Of a stretch of DNA of 22,748 bases, positions 14,569 through 22,683 are shown piece by piece. Position 1 is the stretch's first letter, and every line of letters starts with the position of its first letter. The notes beneath the pieces are model-generated. The model saw only the letters and a program-made list of their open reading frames with translations. It had not been told where the DNA came from and did not search any database. The translations under genes were made by a program, and so were the position numbers. Origin of the DNA: Bacteroidales bacterium (GTDB lineage: Bacteria; Bacteroidota; Bacteroidia; Bacteroidales; FEN-979); contig JALNWG010000035.1 in NCBI GenBank assembly GCA_023231005.1, positions 1 to 22,748 on the forward strand, read 5' to 3'.

Positions 14569-16032
14569 ATGGAGCATGAGCTAAAAGGACGGGATTTTGT
14601 TGCCAAACTTTACCATAATATTTCCGGTTATTATCCCGGATATGTCGTCCCGATTGCCGGATCCGGTTCTGCCCGACAATACTTCAGGCTGGGTTTGGAT
14701 AATATCGTAATGATTGGAGTATATCACGAAGATAAAAAGGAAAACAAGGCATTTTTATCATTCACCCGGACTTTTTTGCGACAGGAGCTGCCGGTTCCGG
14801 AAATATTTGGTGAATGTTCGGAAGGGTTTGGATACCTGTTGCAGGATCTCGGTGATACCACCCTTTTTAGTTTTTTACAAGAAAAAAGGAAAAACAACGA
14901 CTCCGCTTTCCCCGCCGAAGTGATTTCGTATTACAAACAGGCATTGTCGTGGCTTCCTCAGTTTCAGATCCGGGCAGAACCCGATTATAGGGTTTGTTAT
15001 CCGCGTCCATCGTTCGACTTGCAATCAATGATGTGGGATCTGAATTATTTTAAATATTATTATCTCAAGCTGGCGGGTATTTCCTTTGATGAACAACATC
15101 TGGAGAACGATTTTCAAGCCCTCACTTCTTTTTTACTGGAAGCTCCTTCCGGTTATTTTCTCTATCGTGATTTTCAATCGAGGAACATCATGATCTACAA
15201 AGGGGAAACCTGGTTTATCGATTATCAGGGAGGGCGAAGAGGGCCTCTGCAATACGATGTAGCCTCTCTGCTTTATGATGCCAAAGCTGATCTTCCCGAT
15301 GTTATCCGTAAAGAGCTTCTGGAGTTTTATCTCGATGCGCTATCTTCGCTGATCCCGGTCGACCGTGAACTTTTTCTTCGCCATTATCCGGGATTTATCC
15401 TGATCAGGATATTGCAAGCCATGGGCACTTATGGTTTCAGAGGATATTATGAAAAGAAGTCCCATTTTCTTCAAAGCATTCCCTATGCGCTCAAAAATCT
15501 TTCCACCATAATGGATCAGCCTTTTTTGACCAGCTTTCCGGAATTGAAACGGGTGATTGGTCAGATGGTGGAGAAATATTTTGTTGTCAAAGATGCTGTT
15601 GCAGTGGCCCCCGGATTGCATGTTCTGATCACCAGTTTCTCTTATAAAAATGGAGTTCCGGTTGACACAACACCTCATGGTGGCGGCTTTGTGTTTGACT
15701 GCCGGGCGCTTCCCAATCCGGGACGTTATGAAAGGTTTCAGCAGGTTACCGGGAAAGATCAGGAGGTTATTGATTTTTTGAGAAAGGAACCTGAAATGGG
15801 AATGTTCCTGAACGACGTGTATTCACTGATAGAACGGAGTGTCAGGATCTATTTGAAACGTAATTTTACCCATCTGATGGTTAGTTTCGGATGTACCGGG
15901 GGCCAGCATCGGTCGGTATATTGTGCTGAAGCGCTGGCCAGATATCTTGCCGAAAGGTATCCTGTTCAAATCGAATTGCATCATCGGGAAATGGAAAATC
16001 AAGCCGGAACGGGATTATGGGAAAAGCGTTAA
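14569..16032 (+). CDS. APH-family sugar kinase (AmgK-like) fused to RapZ C-terminal domain
   Basis: The 487-aa protein has two parts. Residues 1-330 are an aminoglycoside-phosphotransferase-fold kinase: nucleotide loop GSGSARQYFRL (31-41), catalytic loop YRDFQSRN (Asp201, Asn206), metal-binding IDYQGG (Asp218), and GPLQYDVASLLYD. Together with the MurU-like gene next door, this suggests AmgK-type anomeric phosphorylation of N-acetylmuramate or N-acetylglucosamine in peptidoglycan recycling. Residues 350-477 match the C-terminal domain of RapZ: VLITSFSYKNGVP, FDCRALPNPG, and the signature FGCTGGQHRSVYCAEALA (440-457). In E. coli RapZ this domain binds glucosamine-6-phosphate and regulatory RNA-related partners. 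The RapZ N-terminal P-loop domain is absent, replaced by the kinase. It begins 16 bp after addA and overlaps the next gene by 16 bp. The substrate and the sensing role are inferred. Confidence 0.88.
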   Translation: MEHELKGRDFVAKLYHNISGYYPGYVVPIAGSGSARQYFRLGLDNIVMIGVYHEDKKENKAFLSFTRTFLRQELPVPEIFGECSEGFGYLLQDLGDTTLFSFLQEKRKNNDSAFPAEVISYYKQALSWLPQFQIRAEPDYRVCYPRPSFDLQSMMWDLNYFKYYYLKLAGISFDEQHLENDFQALTSFLLEAPSGYFLYRDFQSRNIMIYKGETWFIDYQGGRRGPLQYDVASLLYDAKADLPDVIRKELLEFYLDALSSLIPVDRELFLRHYPGFILIRILQAMGTYGFRGYYEKKSHFLQSIPYALKNLSTIMDQPFLTSFPELKRVIGQMVEKYFVVKDAVAVAPGLHVLITSFSYKNGVPVDTTPHGGGFVFDCRALPNPGRYERFQQVTGKDQEVIDFLRKEPEMGMFLNDVYSLIERSVRIYLKRNFTHLMVSFGCTGGQHRSVYCAEALARYLAERYPVQIELHHREMENQAGTGLWEKR

Positions 16033-16709
16033 TTCTGGCGGCAGGACTTGGAACCCGGCTACGACCGCTCACCGATCATTGTCCAAAAGCGCTGATTGAA
16101 GTGGAAGGTGCCACTTTGCTGGAACATGCCCTGATCCATTTGAAATCTTACGGGTTTAATGAGGTGATCATCAATGTCCATCATTTCTCAGGAATGATCC
16201 GTGATTTTCTTCATAATCATCACAATTTCGGATTAAAAATTTCCTTTTCCGACGAATCCGGCGAGTTGCTTGAAACAGGTGGAGGATTGAAAAAAGCAGC
16301 TTGGTTTTTTGATGACGGATCGCCATTTTTAGTTCGGAATGTGGATATTTTATCGGATCTGAACCTGACTTGCTTGTTCCAGTCGCATCTTGATTCCGGA
16401 GTCCTGGCGACCTTAGTAGTGAAAGAGCGACCTACTTCACGGTATTTGCTTTTTGATCGGGACCTTCGCCTGTCGGGATGGGAAAACCAGTCCTCCGGCG
16501 AAAAAAAAATAACCCGTTCCTGTGCCGAATATCAATCTTTTGCTTTCAGCGGCATTCAGATCATCAGTCCTTCAATTTTTCCATTGATCACAGAACAGGG
16601 ACGGTTTTCGCTCATCGATCTTTATCTTCGTCTTTCAGCCCGACATGCCATTTCCGGGTGGGTCGACAACACTTCATTATGGCGTGATGCCGGTAAACTC
16701 AAACGTTGA
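16017..16709 (+). CDS. MurU-like sugar-1-phosphate nucleotidyltransferase
   Basis: The 230-aa cytoplasmic NTP-transferase joins a sugar-1-phosphate to a nucleotide. Visible motifs are KALILAAGLGTRLRPLT (3-19, nucleotide-binding loop), CPKALIEVEG (22-31, Lys24), LETGGGLKKA (85-94), the metal-site region VRNVDIL (Asp110), and the C-terminal WVDNTSLWRDAGK. Size and order of motifs fit MurU (N-acetylmuramate-1-phosphate uridylyltransferase) better than the longer glucose-1-phosphate enzymes. It overlaps the kinase-RapZ gene by 16 bp, so translation is probably coupled. Kinase plus uridylyltransferase would form the salvage route from MurNAc to UDP-MurNAc. An alternative is a mannose- or GlcNAc-1-phosphate transferase. 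Substrate assignment rests on the neighbour. Confidence 0.85.
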   Translation: MGKALILAAGLGTRLRPLTDHCPKALIEVEGATLLEHALIHLKSYGFNEVIINVHHFSGMIRDFLHNHHNFGLKISFSDESGELLETGGGLKKAAWFFDDGSPFLVRNVDILSDLNLTCLFQSHLDSGVLATLVVKERPTSRYLLFDRDLRLSGWENQSSGEKKITRSCAEYQSFAFSGIQIISPSIFPLITEQGRFSLIDLYLRLSARHAISGWVDNTSLWRDAGKLKR

Positions 16710-16712
16710 AAT

Positions 16713-19511
16713 ATGACCTCTTTTCTTTCAAAAATTGCCCAACATCTTTTTGATACATGCGGAACAGACCTGTCGGAGGTTTGCTTGGTCATGCCCAACC
16801 GCCGGGCAGGGCTTTTTTTCAGGAAATATCTCAGCGCTCATCTCAAGCATCCTGCCTGGTCGCCGGTCATTTATTCGATCGAAGATTTTATGGCTATCCT
16901 GTCGGAGTTGAACGAGGCAGATCCGATGAATTTACTTCTCGATCTGTTTGAATTACACCGGAAAAAAGATAAAGAAAAAGCCCAGTCGTTCGAGGAATTT
17001 CTTACCTGGGGGCCTCAGCTATTGGCCGATTTCAACGAAATTGACCGCTATCTGGCCGATCCGGAATATCTGTTTGGCTATCTGAGCGAAGCCCGGGCCA
17101 TCAACCTCTGGAACCTTGATAAATCGCCACTTACAGAGTTCCAGCTCAATTATCTCCGGTTTTATCATTCCCTGTACGATTATTATCAGCAGCTTACCGT
17201 AAATTTGATGGGTAGGGGAGAAGCATATCAAGGGTTGTCATTCAGAAAAGCTGCGGAAAATCTTGAAGCGGGAATAGCCAGAGTTCCCTGGAAGCATATT
17301 GTTTTTGCCGGTTTTAACGCCCTTACGGCAGCCGAAGAAAAGGTGATGCTTTTTTTGCAGAAGTCGGGTAAAGCTGAATTTTTATGGGATGCCGATCATT
17401 ATTATTTTGATAAAGGAGATCACGAAGCGGGGAGTTTTTTACGAAAATGGCTTTCTTCCTGGCCATTAAAGCAGAAGAATTGGATTGGCGACGATTTTTT
17501 AACGGAGGGGAAAAACATTGAGGTGATCGGGGTTCCGAATGTAACCGGACAAGTAAAACTGTGTGCTGAAATACTCCGTCAAAACGGGAAGGAACTGGAT
17601 GAACATACGGCCATTATACTTCCCGACGAAAAGCTGTTGCTGCCCTTGCTCAATTCGCTTCCGGAAGAAGTGAGCGAATTGAATGTGACCATGGGGCTGC
17701 CCCTCCGGCATACTCCGTTAGCCGACCTTCTCGATCTTGTTTTTCAGATGCATCTCCATGCTCTGCAAATGAAAAATGGCAGTACCGGAGGTAATCAATT
17801 CTACTTCCGCGATGTCGTCAGGATTTTGCAACATCCCATGGTTAGAAGGATGGCTGTTGCCAGGATGCAGGGGAACCAGTTTGCCGTGAATGAACTGATT
17901 GTGAAAGCTCAATCGGGCCACCGGGTTTTTCTCTCGCACGATGATCTGGAAGGAGCTGGGTTGTTTGATGCAGGTCTTGATTTCCTTCATCCTTTTATAG
18001 AACCCTGGAATGTTCCAGCCGATGCCATTCGCGACTTGCAAAAAATCGTTGCGCTCTCTTCGCAGACCAATCCGGTGGAATCGGAATATGCTTTTGCATT
18101 TGCCCGTATTTTGCATCAGCTCAATGAACTCATTCAGGAACGCCCGGGAATATTTACCTGGCCTACCTTTTACCAGTTTTTCCGGCAGATGCTGGAGCGT
18201 ACTTCGCTTCCATTTTATGGAGAACCGGTTAGCGGGATACAGATTATGGGGATGCTTGAAACCCGAACCCTCGATTTCGACCAGGTGATCCTCCTTTCCT
18301 GTAACGAGGGGATGCTCCCGGCAGGACGGCTGGCTCCATCTTTCATTCCGTTTGATATCAAAAAGGAATTCGGATTGCCTTCGTATCAGCACAAAGACGC
18401 GGTATATGCTTACCACTTTTACCGGTTGCTGCAACGGGCAAAAAAAGTATGGCTGTTGTATGTTACCGTAACCGATCAATTGGGAAGCGGGGAGAAGAGC
18501 CGCTACCTTCAGCAGATCACCCGGGAACTTCCGGTTTACAATCCTGCAATTTCAATCCGGGAACGGTTCCTTCACACGCCCATGCCACCGGCTTCGTTCT
18601 GTCCGGCAATTACCATTCCGAAAGAGGATGCAATTTTACACCAGTTAAAAGAAAAAGCAGCAGCCGGTTTTGCTCCCACGGTATTGAACGCTTTCAGAAA
18701 ATGTTCTCTGCAATTCTATTTTTCGGCAGTTGCCGGACTTCGTGAACCGGAAGAGATGGAAGAGACCATTAATCCAAAAGCACTGGGGAATGCGGTTCAT
18801 CAGGCCCTTTATGAACTTTTTTTACCATACAAAAATACCCCGTTAACAGCCGGACATATTAAAAAAATGGCAGATCTGGCCGGAGTTACAGTAAAGAAAG
18901 CTTTTGCCGACAAATTTTCAGGATCTTCCCTCCATTTTGGTAAAAATCTATTATTGGTAAAAGTGGCTGAAAATATGGTGATTAATTATCTCCATACACA
19001 AATCATCAGGTTTGATGAAGCACAAAATCGGGTAAACGTTGCTTTGTTGGAACAGCCATTGTGGAAGGTTCTTTCTGTTCCGTTCAAGGATTCGGAGCTG
19101 GAGGTTCGCATCAAAGGATTTATCGATCGGATGGATCGGGTTGGGAATGAAGTTCATGTGATCGATTATAAAACAGGTTCGGTCCTGAAAAAAGAGTTGA
19201 CGGTTGAATTGTGGGAGGATTTGCTGCATGCCCCCCACCTTGATAAAACATTCCAGCTTTTAACTTATGGCTGGCTGTTGTATAATCCTGCCGAAAAAAC
19301 CATCATCCATACCGGCATCGTCTCTTTGAAAAAGCCGGGCGCTGGGTTTTTATCGGTTAAGGTACCGGAAGGAAAGGATACATACGCTGAATTCGCGACC
19401 ATATTAAGAGACCTGCTTAGTGAAATATTTAACCCGGATCTTCCATTCAGTCAGACAGAAGATCTCACAATATGCTCCAATTGTCCCTATCTGAATATTT
19501 GTCAGCGGTGA
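16713..19511 (+). CDS. addB: AddB-like PD-(D/E)XK nuclease with Fe-S cluster
   Basis: The 932-aa protein is the likely second subunit of the AddAB-type nuclease. The N-terminal two thirds is an inactive helicase-like region: it starts with VCLVMPNRRAGLFFRKYL, has VIYSIEDFMA and later IQIMGMLETRTLDFDQVILL and NEGMLPAG, but has no Walker A lysine loop. The C-terminal nuclease shows ALGNAVHQALYELF, GFIDR (Asp805) and IDYKTG (Asp818, Lys820). Four cysteines, Cys664 (FRKCSLQFYF) and C-terminal Cys921, Cys924 and Cys930 (CSNCPYLNIC), match the 4Fe-4S staple of AddB nucleases. The start is 3 bp after the preceding stop. Its 3' end overlaps the convergent MEMO-AMMECR1 gene by 10 bp. DNA repair and recombination after double-strand breaks is the expected role, together with the AddA-like protein. 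Confidence 0.9.
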   Translation: MTSFLSKIAQHLFDTCGTDLSEVCLVMPNRRAGLFFRKYLSAHLKHPAWSPVIYSIEDFMAILSELNEADPMNLLLDLFELHRKKDKEKAQSFEEFLTWGPQLLADFNEIDRYLADPEYLFGYLSEARAINLWNLDKSPLTEFQLNYLRFYHSLYDYYQQLTVNLMGRGEAYQGLSFRKAAENLEAGIARVPWKHIVFAGFNALTAAEEKVMLFLQKSGKAEFLWDADHYYFDKGDHEAGSFLRKWLSSWPLKQKNWIGDDFLTEGKNIEVIGVPNVTGQVKLCAEILRQNGKELDEHTAIILPDEKLLLPLLNSLPEEVSELNVTMGLPLRHTPLADLLDLVFQMHLHALQMKNGSTGGNQFYFRDVVRILQHPMVRRMAVARMQGNQFAVNELIVKAQSGHRVFLSHDDLEGAGLFDAGLDFLHPFIEPWNVPADAIRDLQKIVALSSQTNPVESEYAFAFARILHQLNELIQERPGIFTWPTFYQFFRQMLERTSLPFYGEPVSGIQIMGMLETRTLDFDQVILLSCNEGMLPAGRLAPSFIPFDIKKEFGLPSYQHKDAVYAYHFYRLLQRAKKVWLLYVTVTDQLGSGEKSRYLQQITRELPVYNPAISIRERFLHTPMPPASFCPAITIPKEDAILHQLKEKAAAGFAPTVLNAFRKCSLQFYFSAVAGLREPEEMEETINPKALGNAVHQALYELFLPYKNTPLTAGHIKKMADLAGVTVKKAFADKFSGSSLHFGKNLLLVKVAENMVINYLHTQIIRFDEAQNRVNVALLEQPLWKVLSVPFKDSELEVRIKGFIDRMDRVGNEVHVIDYKTGSVLKKELTVELWEDLLHAPHLDKTFQLLTYGWLLYNPAEKTIIHTGIVSLKKPGAGFLSVKVPEGKDTYAEFATILRDLLSEIFNPDLPFSQTEDLTICSNCPYLNICQR

Positions 19512-21019
19512 TGTTCCGGTTCTGAAAATACAAACGCCTCATACACAAAAATATCAGCGGTTTTCCATCCTTCCCATCCGAGGCCGGCTTTATCGCGGGC
19601 GCAATGGCCTAAAAATTCCTCTTTCGACCAACCGGTTTCCGCAGCTACCTGGGGCAAAAAGGTACCTGAATGATATCCTTGTTTGATATAGATTCCGTGT
19701 TTACCTAAGATAATATCCTCCGGCGATTTGATCTTTTTCATTGGGGAGAGGACTGAAATTTCGATTACCAGATCATCCACTTCCGAAAGGGTAACAAGGG
19801 GAAATCGGGTATCTTCGGTAGCCGATGCGATGACCATTTCTTGGATAACGCGGAAAAGTGGAGTATTGGCGGTGAAGCGTCCAATGCAACCTCTGAGTTC
19901 CCCTTTTTTCTTTAATGTTACAAAGGCTCCGGCTTGTTGGGTGAGATGTTTGGAAAAGCCCACGGAGTCGATTTCCAGGATACGCTGCGTTCCCATGTAT
20001 TTTTCCAATGTATTTCTTGCGATTTTTAACAAGATCTGCTGTTCGTCTGTGGTAAAAGTGAAATCTTCAACGGGTGGAACCTTGGCGGGTTTTTTTACCA
20101 GAGCCAACGACCAATAACCGACAACCTTCATGGTGTCGCCATATTTCGAATCGCCTGAATTCATATACTGAACCGGTGTGATGGCGATGTTTGGGTTATT
20201 GCTGATCATGTTCAGCAAAACGAGTATGGAGGTCCATCCGCAGAGGTTGGTAGCGAGATTCGGGATTTTTTTTTGTTCGTAATCGTGAAGAAATTGAACC
20301 AGTTTTTCCGGAGATTTGGTCAGAATCGCATCACAGGTTGCCTGATCGGTCTTAATGGCATCGTTATAGGCGGGGTAATGCGAAAAATCGGTGCTGAAAA
20401 CAAAGAGGTTTTTGTCGTTGAAAAACGGCTTGAGGGCTTCTGCTATTATTTTACAGGTCTCCTTATGCTGGGTTCCGATGATCACGGGTACCAGTTTAAA
20501 AGGTTTTTTCAGATGATACTGAAGAAACGGAACCTCCACTTCGAGGCAATGCTCTGATTGCTCGGCTTCAGGATGATAACTGAATACCGGGAAATCATGT
20601 ATGAGTTGGTTGGCAAGGGTAACATTCACATTTACTGTTCCCAGTGGGGTAACATAATCGCCCTGATTGTAAATGGAAGCGCCGTTGAAAGATACCTGGT
20701 GGCTGGAACCGATAACGAACACATTTTCATATTCTTTGTCGGGATCAATCTGATTGAACCCGCTGGCAGCTACCTGACCGGAAAAAACATATCCTGCATG
20801 GGGAACAATGATTGCGGGAACAGATTGTCGGGGCATGGTTCTGGCTTTCGAAAAAAGTTCTTTCAGGGTGGTTTGAAGCGTTTCGTAATCGCCCGGATAA
20901 AACCGTCCTGCCGCCACCGGTTTTCTGTCGTGAGGAGGAGCAGTGCCCTCCCCATTACATCCTTGGTGAAAATTAAATGTGAGACTCATAAAAACAACGA
21001 TTTTAAGAAAATAATGCAT
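19502..21019 (-). CDS. amrB: AmmeMemoRadiSam proteins B and A fused (MEMO-AMMECR1), apparently exported
   Basis: The 505-aa protein joins two AmmeMemoRadiSam components. Residues 32-310 are the MEMO domain (AmrB): RKPVAAGRFYPGD, VPHAGYVFSG (His74), IGSSHQVSFNG (His107), STDFSHYP (His214) and NLCGWT (Cys260). These correspond to the metal-site residues His49, His81, His192 and Cys244 of human MEMO1. Residues 320-500 are the AMMECR1 domain (AmrA): FVTLKKKGELRGCIG (366-380), HGIYIKQG, FLPQVAAETGWSKEEFLGHC. Unusually, an N-terminal hydrophobic segment (MHYFLKIVVFMSLTFNF) leads to HQGC, with Cys21 as a possible lipidation or cleavage site, so the protein may be periplasmic or membrane-anchored. 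It is divergent from the radical SAM gene and overlaps addB by 10 bp tail to tail. The biochemical function of the system is unknown to me. Confidence 0.92.
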   Translation of the reverse strand: MHYFLKIVVFMSLTFNFHQGCNGEGTAPPHDRKPVAAGRFYPGDYETLQTTLKELFSKARTMPRQSVPAIIVPHAGYVFSGQVAASGFNQIDPDKEYENVFVIGSSHQVSFNGASIYNQGDYVTPLGTVNVNVTLANQLIHDFPVFSYHPEAEQSEHCLEVEVPFLQYHLKKPFKLVPVIIGTQHKETCKIIAEALKPFFNDKNLFVFSTDFSHYPAYNDAIKTDQATCDAILTKSPEKLVQFLHDYEQKKIPNLATNLCGWTSILVLLNMISNNPNIAITPVQYMNSGDSKYGDTMKVVGYWSLALVKKPAKVPPVEDFTFTTDEQQILLKIARNTLEKYMGTQRILEIDSVGFSKHLTQQAGAFVTLKKKGELRGCIGRFTANTPLFRVIQEMVIASATEDTRFPLVTLSEVDDLVIEISVLSPMKKIKSPEDIILGKHGIYIKQGYHSGTFLPQVAAETGWSKEEFLGHCARDKAGLGWEGWKTADIFVYEAFVFSEPEHHR

Positions 21020-21028
21020 GGTTTTTAT

Positions 21029-21056
21029 TAACTTTGATAAAGGTTATGTAAAGATA
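21029..21056. promoter_or_regulatory. Divergent promoter region between amrB and amrS
   Basis: On the plus strand TAACTTTG (21029-21036) is an exact TAnnTTTG -7 box, 23 bp before the ATG at 21060. On the minus strand TATCTTTA (21056-21049) matches seven of eight positions of the same box and lies 29 bp before the amrB ATG at 21019. The two divergent promoters would overlap in about 40 bp. No convincing -33 TTTG was found for either. Confidence 0.4.
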
Positions 21057-21059
21057 CGA

Positions 21060-22094
21060 ATGAATGCTGAAAAATATCACCGCGAATCACCATATTACCT
21101 TGTTACGCCAAAAGGTGTCCGCTGCCAGATTTGTCCCAATAATTGCCTTCTGAACGAGGAGATGGAGAGTTGTTGTCATACCCATTTTGTCAAAGATCAG
21201 AAACTATACACGCTGGGTTATGGGAATCCTTGTGCCGTACATGTCGATCCCATTGAAAAGAAGCCGCTGTTCCATTTTTTACCGGGATCTTTCAGCTTTT
21301 CCATATCTGTTGCAGGTTGTAATATGGCTTGTCTTAACTGTCAGAACTGGGAAATATCACAGCAGGGCCCCCTGTTGACCCGGAATGTGGAACTTTTCCC
21401 CGACCAGGTTGTGGAAGAAGCAGTGAAAAATAACTGTTCCTCCATAGCCTTTACCTATTCGGAGCCGATTGCTTTTTACGAATATGTACGCGATACAGCC
21501 AGGTTGTCAAAAGCACGGGGAATAAAAAATCTTTTCATCTCCAATGGTTATATCAACGAAAAGCCATTGGAAGATTTGGCCGGATATCTTGATGCCGCCA
21601 ATATTGATCTGAAGTCATTTTCGGAAGAAACATATAGGAAATTGAATAGAGGCAGTTTGCAGCCTGTTTTGAATACCCTGAAACTCTTGAAACGCTGCGG
21701 GGTATGGGTAGAAATCACCAACCTCCTCATCCCCGGCTGGAATGATGATATGCAGAAAATAAGGGAGATGTGCAATTGGCTGGCAAGCAATGGGTTTTCG
21801 GAAACCCCGTTACATTTCAGCCGGTTTTTTCCGCTCCATAAACTCACTGGTTTTTCCATTACTTCAGTTAAAACATTGGAAGAAGCTCATGATATCGCCG
21901 TTGAAGCAGGGTTACAGTATGTTTATGTCGGGAACCTGCAAGGAAACGACTCGGAAAACACCTATTGCCCTTCCTGTAAGAGATTGCTGGTAAAGCGGCA
22001 GGGATTTCAAATCCGGGAAAATCACATCCGTGGATCCAACTGTAAGTATTGCAATACCCGGATTAGTGGGGTTTGGGATCATTTGTCAAAATAA
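21060..22094 (+). CDS. amrS: AmmeMemoRadiSam system radical SAM enzyme AmrS
   Basis: The 344-aa radical SAM enzyme has an N-terminal Cys motif CQICPNNC (Cys22, Cys25, Cys29), then the canonical cluster motif GCNMACLNCQNWEIS (Cys87, Cys91, Cys94) that holds the 4Fe-4S cluster used to cleave S-adenosylmethionine. AVHVDPIEKKPLFHFLPGS (59-77) is highly characteristic of this family. The core continues with FTYSEPIAFYEY, LFISNGYIN and NIDLKSFSEE. The C-terminus has two CxxC pairs (Cys303/306, Cys328/331) that could hold zinc or another cluster. A longer frame opens at 21018, but MVFINFDKGYVKIR is not family-like, and the promoter box at 21029-21036 lies inside it, so 21060 is chosen. Its natural partners are the divergent MEMO and AMMECR1 domains. 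The substrate is unknown. Confidence 0.93.
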   Translation: MNAEKYHRESPYYLVTPKGVRCQICPNNCLLNEEMESCCHTHFVKDQKLYTLGYGNPCAVHVDPIEKKPLFHFLPGSFSFSISVAGCNMACLNCQNWEISQQGPLLTRNVELFPDQVVEEAVKNNCSSIAFTYSEPIAFYEYVRDTARLSKARGIKNLFISNGYINEKPLEDLAGYLDAANIDLKSFSEETYRKLNRGSLQPVLNTLKLLKRCGVWVEITNLLIPGWNDDMQKIREMCNWLASNGFSETPLHFSRFFPLHKLTGFSITSVKTLEEAHDIAVEAGLQYVYVGNLQGNDSENTYCPSCKRLLVKRQGFQIRENHIRGSNCKYCNTRISGVWDHLSK

Positions 22095-22176
22095 CAACAC
22101 AGCCTCCTCCCGACCTCCCATTCTCTCAAAACCTCCATGTTGTCCTAATCAAATATAATTCATAGTTTCTTTGTTT

Positions 22177-22611
22177 TCATTTACAATTCAAGAAAGGACT
22201 TTCTAAAGTTATCCTTTTAACTTCGCCTGATCCAACTGCATCACAAAATACAATATTTGGTTTTATCTTACTTGAATATGCAGTAATTGTTGTTGCAAAT
22301 TTTCTTTTTGTAGTATCACGAGATGGGAAAAAGTAAATTACCATATCTGTACTGAATTTATTTTCTGAATTACATTTAATTTCACTACATCCGGGTAATC
22401 CATCACCAAATGTTTCAATGGATAGTAACTCTGATTTTGCCATACCACTTATTTTCAAATGAATTTCGCAGAAATTATTGCTATCGCTTATTTGTGATTT
22501 AGCATACCATTCACTTGAAATAATTTCCAGGTTTACTTTTACATTTTCATCTTTTTTACAACTTAAAAAAAGGACTAACAGTAACCCGATGCTTAAAAAA
22601 AACGTTTTCAT
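22177..22611 (-). CDS. Small putative lipoprotein
   Basis: The 144-aa protein begins MKTFFLSIGLLLVLFLSCKK, a clear Bacteroidota lipoprotein signal with the lipobox Cys at 18 followed by KKDEN. The mature part is mostly beta-prone and has five more cysteines (48, 75, 80, 123, 143), with Cys75 and Cys80 close together (LPGCSEIKC), so disulfides in the periplasm are plausible. No family is recognised. The gene is visibly more AT-rich than the block from 854 to 22094, as is the DNA around it, suggesting an accessory region. It converges on amrS, with 82 bp between them that hold no obvious hairpin terminator. Confidence 0.75.
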   Translation of the reverse strand: MKTFFLSIGLLLVLFLSCKKDENVKVNLEIISSEWYAKSQISDSNNFCEIHLKISGMAKSELLSIETFGDGLPGCSEIKCNSENKFSTDMVIYFFPSRDTTKRKFATTITAYSSKIKPNIVFCDAVGSGEVKRITLESPFLNCK

Positions 22612-22683
22612 ATAATAATTTTAATTCATTGTTGTCCGGTAAAACTTAAAAATGTTTGCTGTTTCGAGTTAAACAACAGATTA

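Noticed and set aside
17718..18479. 253-aa open frame on the minus strand
   Set aside because: It lies wholly antisense to the AddB-like gene, shows no family motif and is rich in unusual residue runs. It is a shadow of the real coding frame.
20558..21031. 157-aa open frame on the plus strand
   Set aside because: It is antisense to the MEMO domain and its signal segment; there are no motifs and no promoter.
21018..21059. Upstream start for amrS giving 14 extra residues
   Set aside because: The extra residues are not family-like, overlap the divergent amrB start codon, and contain the predicted promoter box.
22095..22176. Searched for a terminator between amrS and the small lipoprotein gene
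   Set aside because: No stem-loop of convincing length or T-run was found.
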